Shown: positions 27,801 to 37,452, numbered from the stretch's first letter. The stretch: DNA of 64,000 bases from JAAUUJ01 sp964392245 (GCA_964392245.1 CAYMOX010000008.1:1-64000); one strand, 5' to 3'. Notes: generated by a model from the letters alone, not told the origin. A program made the numbers and translations.

Positions 27801-30800
27801 GGGTGCCGGAGTACATGGTGCCCGCCGTGTTTTTCCAACTGGAGTCCCTGCCTCTTACCCCCAATGGCAAAGTCAATCGCCGTGCCCTGCCCGATCCTGC
27901 AAGCCTGAAGTCTCACCCTGCTGCGGTTCTGAACCACCCACAAACCGAAGGGGAAGCCCTGATTATCCGCATCTGGCAACAGCTTTTGCCTGCCCACGAG
28001 ATCGGGATCCATGACAACTTTTTTGATGTGGGGGGAACATCTTTGCTGGCGGTGCAGGTGTGCAACAAACTCTCGCAGGCATTGCACCAGACTGTCACGT
28101 TGGTGGAGCTGTTTCAGTACCCCACGATCCACACCCTGGCTGAACACTTGTGGCCTGCCTCTCCTCCACTCACAACCGCTCAGATTTCGGATCCTTCAAG
28201 CTTGAAGAAAATTGCCACGGATGCGATTGCTGTAATTGGGATGGCGGTGCGTTTACCCGGAGCAGAAACCCTAGCGGACTTCTGGAGCTATCTGCGGGAT
28301 GGGGTGGAGACGATTACTTCCCTTACCGATCAGGAGTTGCTGGAGAGTGGTGTGGCTCCGGAGATTTTTCAGCAGCCTCAGTATGTTCGAGCCAGTTCCA
28401 GTCTGAGTCAGATCGAGTATTTTGATGCGGAGCTATTTGGCTACAGTCCCCGCGAAGCCAGGCTCATGGATCCGCAGCAGCGCCTGTTTCTGGAATGTGC
28501 CTGGGAAGCCTTTGAAAATGCGGGTTATCCACCCGGAGGTGAGAGTCAATCGGTGGGGGTTTTTGCCAGTTCAGGATTGAACCGTTACCTGCTCATGAAC
28601 CTAAAGGATGAGATTGATCTGGCGGATCCGGCGGCCAGCTATCAGATCTTTATCAGCAGTGACAAAGACTTTCTCCCCACTCGAGTGGCCTACAAGCTCA
28701 ATCTCCAGGGACCTGCGATTGCGGTTCAGACAGCCTGTTCCTCCTCATTGGTGGCGGTGCATCTTGCCTGTCAAAGTTTGCAGCAAGGGGAATGTGAAAT
28801 GGCACTGGTGGGGGGTGTCTCCCTCCAGATCCCCCAGAAAACGGGTTATCTCTATCAAGAAGGCATGATCGCGTCTGGGGATGGGCACTGTCGAGCCTTT
28901 GATGCAAAAGCGCAGGGAACAGTAGCGGGAGATGGGGTGGGGATTGTGCTGCTCAAACCTCTGGAGCAGGCCATGCGTGATGGGGATCCGATTCGAGCGG
29001 TGATCCGAGGATCGGCCATCAATAATGATGGATCGAGCAAAGCAGGTTACACAGCCCCCAGTCTGGAACGGCAGGCGGATGTGATTCGTCAGGCCCAACA
29101 GGTGGCGGGGGTGGAGGCAGATTCCATCAGCTATGTAGAAGCCCACGGAACAGCCACGCCCATTGGCGATCCGATTGAGGTGGCAGCCCTCACCCAGGCA
29201 TTTGGCCAGAGCTCGAAACAACAATATTGTGCGTTGGGATCGGTGAAAACGAATGTGGGCCATCTGGATGTGGCGGCAGGCATTGTGGGACTGATCAAGA
29301 CGGTTCTGGCTCTGGAGCACCAGCAGATCCCACCCAGCCTGCATTTTGAACAACCGAATCCGGCCATCTCGTTTGAACAAAGTCCTTTCTACGTGAATAC
29401 AAGCCTGCAGCCCTGGGAGAATAAACCCTCCCCTCGACGAGCAGGGGTCAGTTCCTTTGGGATCGGCGGCACCAATGCCCATGTGATCCTGGAAGCAGCT
29501 CCACCTCTGCCGCAGCAAGCAGTGCCCCACTGGCAACGACCGATCCAGCTGCTTTGTCTCTCGGCTAAAACACCCACCGCTCTGCAGTCTCTGGCCCTTC
29601 GGTACCTTGATTACTTGCAGCAGCACCCCCATCGCTCTCTAGCGGATATCTGCTACACCAGCCACAGAGGTCGTCTGCACCTTCCCCACCGGATCAGTGT
29701 CTGGGGAGCCACGGTCACAGAGATTGTCACTCAGTTGCAGGCTTTTACCCAGGAAGCCCCCACCCCAGCAGTGGCCCGATCCACTCTTAGGAGGAAGGGA
29801 TCTACCACCATTGCCATGATCTTTACAGGGCAGGGCTCTCAGTACGTGGGCATGGGCAGGGAATTGTATCAAACCCAGCCTGTTTTCAAAGAGTGGCTGG
29901 ATCGGTGCGCAGTGATTCTGGAACCGTTGCTGAATCAACCATTGCTGGATGTGCTCTATGCCTCTGAAGGTGGTTCTCTCCTCCAGCAAACAGCCTATAC
30001 GCAGCCCGCTCTCTTTGCCCTGGAGTACAGCCTGGCTCAGGTGTGGATCAGTTGGGGCATCTGGCCGCGGATCGTGATGGGTCACAGTGTCGGGGAGTAT
30101 GTGGCGGCCTGTCTTGCGGGTGTATTCAGCCTGGAAGAGGGGTTAAAGCTGATTGTTCAGCGGGCTCACCTGATGCAATCGCTGCCCTCCAAGGGGGCAA
30201 TGCTGGCTGCCCTCACCGATCCTGAGACTGCGCAAGCGGTGATCGCTGCCCATCGAGATCAGGTGTCGATTGCGGCCTACAACGGCCCAGACTCGGTGGT
30301 GATCTCAGGTGAACAGCGGCGGGTGGAGGTGGTCCGGAAGGATCTAGAAGCCCGAGGGATCAAGGTCACCCCTCTCGAGGTGTCGCAGGCCTTTCACTCT
30401 CCGCTCATGGATCCGATCCTGCCTGAGTTTGCCGCCTTCGCCAGATCGGTGCGCTTTGCTTCCCCTGAGATTGCTGTCGTCTCCAACGTCACAGGTGATC
30501 TGGCAGGTCCTGATATCGCTACTCCCGAATACTGGATCCAGCATGTGCGTCAGCCCGTTCAATTTGCTCGGGGGATCGACACATTGCAGCGCCAGGGTGT
30601 AGACATCTATCTGGAGGTGGGACCGACCCCTGTCCTGCTGGGTATGGCCAGAGCCTGTGTGAATGACTCTGAAGCTCTTTTTCTGCCGAGTTTGAGGAGA
30701 GGACCTTCGGATTGGGCGCAGATGATGCCAAGCCTGGGCCAGCTCTATGTGCAAGGGATCGAGATCAACTGGCAGGCCGTGGATCGTGACTGTGGAGGTC

Positions 30801-33800
30801 GCAAAGTTGCAGATCTGCCCACCTATCCGTTTCAACGGCAGCGCTATTGGGTTGAGCCATCCCCCAAACGGCAGCGACTTGCTCCCCCTTATCCAGAGGC
30901 TTTGCATCCCCTGCTGGGGCAAAAGTTAAACCTGCCAGGTCACATCAGAGAGACTATTTTTGAAACCAATCTCACTCCCGAACAGCCACCTTATCTCAAG
31001 GATCATGTGTTATTTGAGCAGGTGGTGTTTCCTGGAGCCGGTTATGTAGAGATGGCTCTGGCCGCAGGGAATACCCTGATTCAGCAAGAGGCTCTGGCTA
31101 TTGAAGATTTTAGCCTGGAGCGGCCCCTGATCCTGGCTTCGCAGTTCGCCACCCGGGTGCAGATCATCCTTACCCCTGCTCAGGATCACTCCTACTTCAT
31201 TGAAATTTGCAGTTTAGCCCGGACTTCTGCATCAGTAGGGGATCCGGCCCGGACTGTACATGTTCGCGGGAGAATAACGAGATTCAATGATCCGACTCCC
31301 GTCTCCTGGATCTGGAGCCCGCCTTCGCATTCCTTTGATCTTTCCTCCTATTACGCACAGGCCCACCGCTTAGGGATGACTTTTGGCCCTCATTTTCGGG
31401 TGATCCAAACGGCAGGCATAGAAAACGGTGTCGGTTATGCCCAACTGCAGCTGCCAGTCAGTTCAGGTCACTCAGATCAGTCTTATCTAATTCATCCCCT
31501 CCTGTTGGATGCCTGTTTCCAGTTGACAGGGTTAACCCTGGCGACACTTACAGATCCTGAAACAACCGATCCATCTCTTTATTTGCCTGTAGGGATTGAA
31601 CGACTAGAGCTGTACCGAAAAACCAGTCACCAGCTCAATGTCAGGGTAGAACTGCAGCAGCATGACCCGATCCAGAAAGTCGATATTGATCTGGTCGATT
31701 CCTCTGGCGTGCGGGTCGCTCGTATCGCAGGGTTATCCATGCGCAGAACAACGCCCGAGGCCCTGCAGCGCAGTTTACAAATCCGACGCAGAGATTGGTT
31801 TTATCAACTCTTTTGGCAGCACCAACCCCAGATTCCGTTGGATCAGGAGAATGCTGCTAACGGGGCTGTGGGTGAATCCTGGCTGATCTTTACCTCCTCA
31901 TCGGAACGGGATTTGCTTCTGACCAGGAACTTGCAGCAAAGGGGCTACTCCTGGATTTCTGTCTCACCTGGGCCTGCTTTTCAGGAGTTGAGTGAAACTG
32001 AGTATCACCTTAATCCTCTGGATCCGGATCACTTTCAGCAATTGCTGCGGTCTCTATGGGCAAAGGATCAGAAGTTGGCAGGAGTGCTTCATCTCTGGGC
32101 TCTTCACCCATGCTCGCAACCTCTCGATCTGGAAACTCTGCAGCGGGTTCAGGAATTGGGGTGTGCCAGTGTTCTGCATCTGGTGCAGGCGCTGGATCAG
32201 ATGGCCATGCCAACCTCTGTACCTCTCTGGCTGGTGACCAAAGGGGCTCAGGCGATTACGAGCGAGGTAGAAGCGGTTCAGGTGCAACAGTCTCCGCTGT
32301 GGGGGCTGGCGCGGGTGATCCGGCTGGAAATGCCTCACCTTGATTGCCGGATTGTGGATCTAGATCCCAAGGCAGTATCCGGAGAAGATGCAGAAGTCCT
32401 CGCCACGGAGCTGTTTTCCACTCCATCCGAGGATCAACTGGCCTACCGTCAGCATCAGCGATATGCAGCCCGTCTGATCCCCGATCAAGCCCAGTCTCAG
32501 CTAGATCCTGATCAGCTGACTCTTCCCCCTCATCCCTTTCAGTTGCGGATCTCAGAACATGGACTCTTGGATCAATTGCAGCTCTACCCCATGCCACGCC
32601 AGGCCCCTGCTGCTCAGGAGGTGGAAGTGCAGGTCCGAGCCGTGGGGCTCAATTTTCGGGATGTGCTGCATGCCCTGGGGATGATGCCTGAGTCCAACTC
32701 TCGTCCCACCTTTGGCTTTGAATGTGCAGGCGTGATCACACGGGTGGGGGAGGAGATTCGCCATTTTGCCGAAGGCGATGAGGTCATGGTGGCCCTGATT
32801 GGGGATGCCTTCAGTAGCTACGTCACCCCCCGAGCAGAATGGGTGATCAAAAAGCCTCGCCACTTCAGTTTTACAGAGGCCGCCACCCTGCCCCTGGTTT
32901 TTTTGACGGTTTATTACGGTCTGGTTGAGCTGGCCCACCTGAAAAAGGGAGAAAAGATTCTGATCCATGCGGCGGCTGGTGGGATCGGTCAGGCGGCGAT
33001 TCAGCTGGCTCATGCTCTGGGGGCCGAGGTGTACGCTACGGCCAGTCCCTCCAAGTGGGCCTTTCTCAGATCGATGGGGGTCAAGCACATCATGAACTCC
33101 CGCACCCTGGATTTTGCCGAAGAACTGCGCAGCTTGACGGCAGGGACTGGAGTGGATGTGGTGCTCAACAGTCTGAATGGAGAGTTTATTCCCGCCAGTT
33201 TGGGGGTGGTGGCGACAGGGGGACGGTTTGTGGAGCTGGGTAAGCTGGGTATCTGGTCTGCAGCAGAGGTGCAGCAACAACGACCGGATATTGCCTACTT
33301 CCCCTTTGATCTGGGAGAGGTGGCCCAGGCGGATCCCTCTCTGATCCCACGCTTATGTGCAGCGCTGTCTCCCCTTTGGCAGAACGGGACTCTCCAGCCC
33401 ATGCGTTATCAGGTGTACGATCTGGTGCGGGTGCGGGAAGCCTTTCGGTTAATGCAGCAGGGGCGTCATCTGGGCAAACTGGTGATTCACTGGCCCGCCA
33501 TGCCCGAGACCGATCTGGAGGTGAAACCCGAGGCGAGCTACCTGATTACCGGAGGATTCGGTGCTTTAGGCTTGGAAGCGGCTCAGTGGTTGGCAGGCAA
33601 AGGGGCTCGGCACCTGGTGTTGATGGGACGTTCTGCGCCCTCGGTTGAGGCTGACAGGATCATCAAGGATCTGGAGACAGCAGGGGTTGAGGTCAGGAAA
33701 CAGCAGGCAGATCTTGCTCGACCGTCAGAGCTGACTCGTGATCTGGAGACCATTCTGCAGAGCCCCTGGCCATTGAAGGGGATTTTGCATGCAGCCGGAA

Positions 33801-35917
33801 GCCTGGATGATGGCATCTTACCTCAGCAAACCTGGGATCGGTTTCGAGCGGTGATGGCGGCCAAAGTCGAAGGGGCGTGGCTCCTCCATGATCTAACCCA
33901 ACACCAACCGCTGGATTTCTTTGTTTGTTTTTCCTCGGTAACGTCTCTACTGGGGAATGCAGGTCAGGGAAACTACGCCGCTGCCAATGCCTTTCTGGAT
34001 GGGCTAGCCCACCTGCGGCAGTCCCTGGATCAGGCCGCCCTAACAGTGAATTGGGGGCCGTGGGCAACGGCTGGAATGGCCGCCAGACTCAACTCCCAGA
34101 TGCAACAGCGTCGCCACCAGGCGGGACTGACCCCGATCCCCAATCAGGAGGGCTGGCCGTTGCTGGAAGCATTGCTTAAGGAAAAGGCTGCTCAGGTGGG
34201 CGTGATCGCTGTTGATTGGCCCAGATTCTTTGCCCAAGTTCCTGAGGCTAGGCAGCGTCCTCTTTTCAGCTTGCTACAACGGTCATTCACTCAGGATCGT
34301 CCTTCTTCTCCTGCCCTTTCCCTACAGCACCTAAATACCGGATCGGCAGAGCAGCGCCAAGTTCTCCTCCGAACCCATGTGGCTACTCAAATTGCCAGAG
34401 TGATTGGACTGTCATCTCCTGATCAGCTTGATCCGCAGCGATCCCTTTTTGATCTGGGGTTGGATTCGCTGATGGTCATTGAACTGAGGAACAGCCTGCA
34501 ACAAAGCCTGGGCCAGCGACTCCGTTCAACGTTACTGTTTGACTTCCCAACCCTGGACTCGCTGGTGAATCACCTAAGCCAACAGATCCCACCTGCCGTG
34601 AGGACAGAACTCTCTCCAGCTCGTCATTCCCAAGAACCCGCAGCCTCTACTCCGTCAGATATTGCTGCAGAACCCGAGATCCAGCAATGTGAGAGCGCTA
34701 CCCTCTTTCCTCTACATCCAGATGGCGATGAACCCCCGATCTTTCTGGCGACACCGATTTTTAATAATCCCCTGATCTTTAAGCAGCTGTCCCAAGCCTT
34801 GGGTGCAAACCAACCCTTTTATGTGCTCCGCTTTGTCGAGGAAGAATCTCCGGATCCAGTTTGGCGCATTGAAACCCTGGCAGCCAATTATGTTAAAAAG
34901 ATCAGGGAAGTTCAGCCTCATGGGCCTTACCGTATCGGTGGGTACTGCGCAGGCGGCTCGCTTGCCTATGAAATTGCCCAGCAGTTTACTGCTCAAGGGG
35001 AACAAACGCTGTTAATGATGTTTGAAAAGAGTACCAAGCCTAAGATCAGATTCTCTCTGGCAAAAATCAAGTCCTTCTTCACTAATCCTGAGAAGAAAGA
35101 GTACTTTTCCCCATTCCTGGCTCGACTGATTTACTATGTAATCATTAGTCGTGCTTATGTAGATAAAGTCTATATGAGTATTGTCATGAATGACAATGGC
35201 AATAATGACAAAGAAAAAATAAGTATTTGGCAAAAATTTCTCAGACTCCTGAGGCTTGGATACGGATTTCTGCTGTATTTTTACTACGAGATCTCTTTGC
35301 GATCTTTAGCTCAATGGGAAAAATATCTTCTGAATCGAACGGTCAATTCTTCAGCGTCCCAATATGCAGATTCAAATCCCATCATCAAATCTATTTTTTT
35401 TCTGCCCCATGAGAGAGGATCCTTCTTTGTGCCTGTATTCAGAAATATTGCTATTACGCTGATGGGTGGATGGCGAATGGAAAATGATTATATCGATCAA
35501 CAGTTACGGAAAGATAGAGCTGAAAAGGAAACAGTAAATCGATCCCCCTTTGCTTTGCTACATCGATTTTTGGAGAAGCAGCAGCGAATTGCTGAGCACC
35601 GCTTAATCTATCGAAGCAAGCTAAAACCAGCCATGATGGCTCGATTTCAAAATCAGATGAGTTTAGAAGCGAAATATCAAATGAAACCTTATCCAGGCAA
35701 AATTGTGCTCTTTCTAGCCAAAGAGGAACCAGGCTTTCGTCAGATGTATAAATATGCAGGCGGCTGGATCGGCTATGCCCTTGGAGGTGTAGAGATCTAC
35801 TGTGCTTCTGGTCACCACTACAATTTTCTAACCCAAGCATCTTCTGCACGGGAGGTTGCCTCTCAAATTCGAGATCTGCTTGCGAAGAGAGCAACTGCAG
35901 AAGAATCTCAGGGGTGA
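24839..35917 (+). CDS. Hybrid NRPS-PKS: TubC dock-C-A(Gly)-PCP-KS-AT-DH-ER-KR-ACP-TE
   Basis: 3692 residues. TubC-type dock 1-52. C domain 60-510 with HEIVCDGWS: the second, catalytic His of HHxxxDG is Glu. A domain 528-1020 with YTSGSTG, GPTETT and NGKVNRR; the binding-pocket code read by alignment is DILQLGLIWK, which I recall as a glycine code. PCP 1037-1104 (GGTSLLAV). KS 1129-1557 of the post-NRPS type (QTACSSS, EAHGTATPIGDP). AT 1655-2007 intact (GQGSQ, GHSVGEY, QAFHSP; malonyl). DH 2021-2307 (catalytic DHVLFEQVVFPG, with Glu at the usual Gly; HPLLLDACFQ). ER 2568-2884. KR 2900-3135 with LDD and NYAAAN. ACP LGLDSLM. TE about 3288-3688 with Cys nucleophile (GGYCAGG, codon 34946-34948), His in GHHYNF and an unusually long lid insert (about 35023-35690). 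Expected product end: glycine extended by one fully reduced ketide. Confidence 0.95.
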   Translation: MNLNTFLADLTLRGIELWSEGERLKFRAPRGVMTSTLAATLKQHKLEIIQLVPPHASQAIHYPLSYNQKGLLVLHQLAPDSPAYNSRFSAQIHSPVDVAALREALKAMVARHPSLRTTFSLQGDEPQQILHPALAPAFQHVDASQLTPDILQQKRLETYERPFNLETGPLLRVRLYSRSPTDHVLELITHEIVCDGWSFYILLDELGIFYRAEVENHVADLPPLKCTYKDYVAWQQQMLSTHGEHHWTYWRDQLQGAPHTLELPTDRPWPAVQTYQGTSYRFELPEPLIQQLRAFSQRMGVSINAILTATFFVFLHRYTTQDTILLGTPTAARGQDAFSGLIGDFVNTLVIRSTASDNPRFTDFLQQIRHRILEAMGHQDYPFPLLVERLNVRRDPSRTPLFQVFFNFLPSHRVEGRAQLFGRQDPVSWGGLSLQPLQNLELQEGQFDLSLWVVEGEKTFLGAFKYRSDLFEASTVARFAQHFQTLLNAVLAHPEEKIQDLPLLSAADQQQLWRSGMVSATDDLRDRCFHHLFQEQVERTPEAIALVWKDQRLTYQELNAQANQLAHHLQSLGIGPEQRVGILLERSAQMVVALLGVLKAGGAYVPLDPHHPPARNAHILADAHIQVLLTQENILCALPELESTVLCLDLQWQAAQEDPSPPPDHSDPTHLAYVIYTSGSTGQPKGVQIEHRSLVNCLGSMRQQPGINPEDVCLSVTTISFDIAGLEIYLPLLVGATVVIAPQEVVANGQQLQELLEATSITWMQATPTTWRLLLATGWIGNARLKALCGGEALTPALAQDLVGKVAELWNLYGPTETTIWSAIARVTEESLMADQHKGSIPIGHPIQNTQIYVLDANLRLLPVGVRGEICIGGEGLARGYLNLPDLSAQKFVSHPFASGRLYRTGDSGRLLGDGRIEFLGRQDQQVKVRGFRIELGEIESVLEHHPQVRQAVVVREQMEEPFLVAYVVPVQANPSLNQDLRIYLQQRVPEYMVPAVFFQLESLPLTPNGKVNRRALPDPASLKSHPAAVLNHPQTEGEALIIRIWQQLLPAHEIGIHDNFFDVGGTSLLAVQVCNKLSQALHQTVTLVELFQYPTIHTLAEHLWPASPPLTTAQISDPSSLKKIATDAIAVIGMAVRLPGAETLADFWSYLRDGVETITSLTDQELLESGVAPEIFQQPQYVRASSSLSQIEYFDAELFGYSPREARLMDPQQRLFLECAWEAFENAGYPPGGESQSVGVFASSGLNRYLLMNLKDEIDLADPAASYQIFISSDKDFLPTRVAYKLNLQGPAIAVQTACSSSLVAVHLACQSLQQGECEMALVGGVSLQIPQKTGYLYQEGMIASGDGHCRAFDAKAQGTVAGDGVGIVLLKPLEQAMRDGDPIRAVIRGSAINNDGSSKAGYTAPSLERQADVIRQAQQVAGVEADSISYVEAHGTATPIGDPIEVAALTQAFGQSSKQQYCALGSVKTNVGHLDVAAGIVGLIKTVLALEHQQIPPSLHFEQPNPAISFEQSPFYVNTSLQPWENKPSPRRAGVSSFGIGGTNAHVILEAAPPLPQQAVPHWQRPIQLLCLSAKTPTALQSLALRYLDYLQQHPHRSLADICYTSHRGRLHLPHRISVWGATVTEIVTQLQAFTQEAPTPAVARSTLRRKGSTTIAMIFTGQGSQYVGMGRELYQTQPVFKEWLDRCAVILEPLLNQPLLDVLYASEGGSLLQQTAYTQPALFALEYSLAQVWISWGIWPRIVMGHSVGEYVAACLAGVFSLEEGLKLIVQRAHLMQSLPSKGAMLAALTDPETAQAVIAAHRDQVSIAAYNGPDSVVISGEQRRVEVVRKDLEARGIKVTPLEVSQAFHSPLMDPILPEFAAFARSVRFASPEIAVVSNVTGDLAGPDIATPEYWIQHVRQPVQFARGIDTLQRQGVDIYLEVGPTPVLLGMARACVNDSEALFLPSLRRGPSDWAQMMPSLGQLYVQGIEINWQAVDRDCGGRKVADLPTYPFQRQRYWVEPSPKRQRLAPPYPEALHPLLGQKLNLPGHIRETIFETNLTPEQPPYLKDHVLFEQVVFPGAGYVEMALAAGNTLIQQEALAIEDFSLERPLILASQFATRVQIILTPAQDHSYFIEICSLARTSASVGDPARTVHVRGRITRFNDPTPVSWIWSPPSHSFDLSSYYAQAHRLGMTFGPHFRVIQTAGIENGVGYAQLQLPVSSGHSDQSYLIHPLLLDACFQLTGLTLATLTDPETTDPSLYLPVGIERLELYRKTSHQLNVRVELQQHDPIQKVDIDLVDSSGVRVARIAGLSMRRTTPEALQRSLQIRRRDWFYQLFWQHQPQIPLDQENAANGAVGESWLIFTSSSERDLLLTRNLQQRGYSWISVSPGPAFQELSETEYHLNPLDPDHFQQLLRSLWAKDQKLAGVLHLWALHPCSQPLDLETLQRVQELGCASVLHLVQALDQMAMPTSVPLWLVTKGAQAITSEVEAVQVQQSPLWGLARVIRLEMPHLDCRIVDLDPKAVSGEDAEVLATELFSTPSEDQLAYRQHQRYAARLIPDQAQSQLDPDQLTLPPHPFQLRISEHGLLDQLQLYPMPRQAPAAQEVEVQVRAVGLNFRDVLHALGMMPESNSRPTFGFECAGVITRVGEEIRHFAEGDEVMVALIGDAFSSYVTPRAEWVIKKPRHFSFTEAATLPLVFLTVYYGLVELAHLKKGEKILIHAAAGGIGQAAIQLAHALGAEVYATASPSKWAFLRSMGVKHIMNSRTLDFAEELRSLTAGTGVDVVLNSLNGEFIPASLGVVATGGRFVELGKLGIWSAAEVQQQRPDIAYFPFDLGEVAQADPSLIPRLCAALSPLWQNGTLQPMRYQVYDLVRVREAFRLMQQGRHLGKLVIHWPAMPETDLEVKPEASYLITGGFGALGLEAAQWLAGKGARHLVLMGRSAPSVEADRIIKDLETAGVEVRKQQADLARPSELTRDLETILQSPWPLKGILHAAGSLDDGILPQQTWDRFRAVMAAKVEGAWLLHDLTQHQPLDFFVCFSSVTSLLGNAGQGNYAAANAFLDGLAHLRQSLDQAALTVNWGPWATAGMAARLNSQMQQRRHQAGLTPIPNQEGWPLLEALLKEKAAQVGVIAVDWPRFFAQVPEARQRPLFSLLQRSFTQDRPSSPALSLQHLNTGSAEQRQVLLRTHVATQIARVIGLSSPDQLDPQRSLFDLGLDSLMVIELRNSLQQSLGQRLRSTLLFDFPTLDSLVNHLSQQIPPAVRTELSPARHSQEPAASTPSDIAAEPEIQQCESATLFPLHPDGDEPPIFLATPIFNNPLIFKQLSQALGANQPFYVLRFVEEESPDPVWRIETLAANYVKKIREVQPHGPYRIGGYCAGGSLAYEIAQQFTAQGEQTLLMMFEKSTKPKIRFSLAKIKSFFTNPEKKEYFSPFLARLIYYVIISRAYVDKVYMSIVMNDNGNNDKEKISIWQKFLRLLRLGYGFLLYFYYEISLRSLAQWEKYLLNRTVNSSASQYADSNPIIKSIFFLPHERGSFFVPVFRNIAITLMGGWRMENDYIDQQLRKDRAEKETVNRSPFALLHRFLEKQQRIAEHRLIYRSKLKPAMMARFQNQMSLEAKYQMKPYPGKIVLFLAKEEPGFRQMYKYAGGWIGYALGGVEIYCASGHHYNFLTQASSAREVASQIRDLLAKRATAEESQG

Positions 35918-35925
35918 TTTCAGTT

Positions 35926-37290
35926 TCAGCTCCCCGACACTGCTTTGAGGATCCCCGCTTCGAATTTGCAGTCATCAAACCCCTGACGCCAGGGGGTCTG
36001 TCCCAGTCGCACAATCACGGTATGGCGAGAAGGGCTGATCATGATCCATTGTCCATAAAATCCAGAGGTGCAATATTCATCCCTTGGGATGCCAGGAATA
36101 CGGTTTTGCCCTCTCAGCCAGAAATGGGCTCCGTACTTTCCGTTGGAGGCTGGGGTTGGTGTAGTTGAATACTGGATCCATCCTTCAGGCAAGATCCGTT
36201 CGTTTCCCCAAACCCCATCTTGCAGATAGAGCAGGCCAAATCTTGCCCAGTCCTGCAGTGTTGCGTACAAAAAAGAGGAGCCGACGAACGTCCCTGAGGG
36301 ATCGGTTTCGAAAACCGCACTTTCCATGCCTAAGGGCTTGAATAGCCGCAGATAGGGGAAGTTCCAGTAGGTTTCATCTCCCAGGATGGTCCGTAGGGAT
36401 CGGGAAATGATGTTAGTGTTTGCACTGGAGTATTTCCAGACTTGACCTGGGGGGCTTGCCAGGGGCTTTCTGGCTGCAAAAGCTGCCGCATCGGCCTCAA
36501 AAAAAAGCATCTGGATGGCATCCGCTCCTGGGATAGGAGCATAGTACTCCACAAACTTGAGGCCACTATTCATCCGCAGCAGGTGATCCAGCGTGATGCG
36601 ATTTCGAGGATCATGGGGATGATCCCACTCCGGGGCAGGAAAGGGTGCATGCAGATCCAGACGTCCTTCCCCCACCAGAATCCCAACCATGGCATTGGTG
36701 ACACTTTTGGCAAGGGATAATCCTGGCAACCGCTGATCAGCCGTGATCCCCTCTGCATATCGTTCCGCCACGACCCATCCATCTTTAACCACCATGACGG
36801 CTCGAGTGCGGCAGGGATTTTTGGGATCCTCTTCTTGAAAAGCCTGATCGACGACTTGATTCAACAGGTTCCAATTAATGCAAGGACTTTCATGCTGAGC
36901 ATTGGGAGAGAGTTTCCAGGGGAGTTGCTTGCATAACTCTGGCTGGGTGAACGGCCTGCCAGGATGACTTGACCGCGGATTGATCACCGCCGATCCTCTG
37001 GGTACCAGCACACAGCCAAATCCAGGTCTACAATAGGCCTCTGCCCGGATCAGTCCAAAGCATGTTGAGGCTGTGACTCGTCGATGTAAGTGATCAATCT
37101 GTGCAGAAACAAAGGAAAACAACGCTAACTCTTCTGTCTCCAGACGCTCACGGTCCAGTCCTGTCACCAGCAGACCAGAACAAAGGGTCTTGGCTTTGTA
37201 GCGTGTACAGGCTCTGGCAAAGTAAACCATTACCCACCCAATAGCAGCAACGATCAACCCCGAAATTAGAATGATTACTGCTTTGATCAT
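35926..37290 (-). CDS. Membrane-anchored serine hydrolase of the beta-lactamase (class C/S12) fold
   Basis: 454 residues from the Met at 37290. A longer start at 37392 is possible, but the chosen one puts the membrane helix (IILISGLIVAAIGWVMVYF) at the N-terminus. The catalytic domain has the SxxK motif SLAK (in LPGLSLAKSVTNAM) and WKYSSANTNII, matching the Tyr-motif region of class C beta-lactamase relatives such as 6-aminohexanoate-dimer hydrolase and esterase EstB. The N-terminal 170 residues are cysteine-containing and not recognised. It is convergent with the PKS gene, only 8 bases from its stop. By fold it may cleave amides or esters outside the membrane. A role in maturing or inactivating the cluster product is only a guess; general amide hydrolysis is equally possible. 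Confidence 0.85.
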   Translation of the reverse strand: MIKAVIILISGLIVAAIGWVMVYFARACTRYKAKTLCSGLLVTGLDRERLETEELALFSFVSAQIDHLHRRVTASTCFGLIRAEAYCRPGFGCVLVPRGSAVINPRSSHPGRPFTQPELCKQLPWKLSPNAQHESPCINWNLLNQVVDQAFQEEDPKNPCRTRAVMVVKDGWVVAERYAEGITADQRLPGLSLAKSVTNAMVGILVGEGRLDLHAPFPAPEWDHPHDPRNRITLDHLLRMNSGLKFVEYYAPIPGADAIQMLFFEADAAAFAARKPLASPPGQVWKYSSANTNIISRSLRTILGDETYWNFPYLRLFKPLGMESAVFETDPSGTFVGSSFLYATLQDWARFGLLYLQDGVWGNERILPEGWIQYSTTPTPASNGKYGAHFWLRGQNRIPGIPRDEYCTSGFYGQWIMISPSRHTVIVRLGQTPWRQGFDDCKFEAGILKAVSGS

Positions 37291-37422
37291 CCAGGTCAGA
37301 TCCAAGGGGACGCTACCGCCGGGCAAAACCTGCCTCATCCTACCTGGATCCAGGTGTCTTTTCAGATCCATCCTCTGGCGTTGCCCCCGCATCAGGGAGA
37401 TGAGGTCGAGAATCGAGTCTCG

Positions 37423-37452
37423 TTGAGTTCAGGTTCTCCAGTCCTTTAAAAT
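37423..37452 (+). promoter_or_regulatory. Possible sigma-70 promoter of the lumenal isomerase gene
   Basis: TTGAGT (37423-37428), an 18-base spacer and TAAAAT (37447-37452) lie about 75 bases before the ATG at 37526. The match is fair but not unique; the strand and the following gene fit. Confidence 0.35.

Noticed and set aside
28745..29632. Long minus-strand frame of 295 codons inside the last PKS gene
   Set aside because: It is antisense to the conserved KS domain; the plus strand has all KS motifs and the minus translation shows no family pattern.
32552..33280. Minus-strand frame of 242 codons inside the ER domain
   Set aside because: Antisense shadow of a well-conserved ER; low-complexity His/Gln/Pro content.
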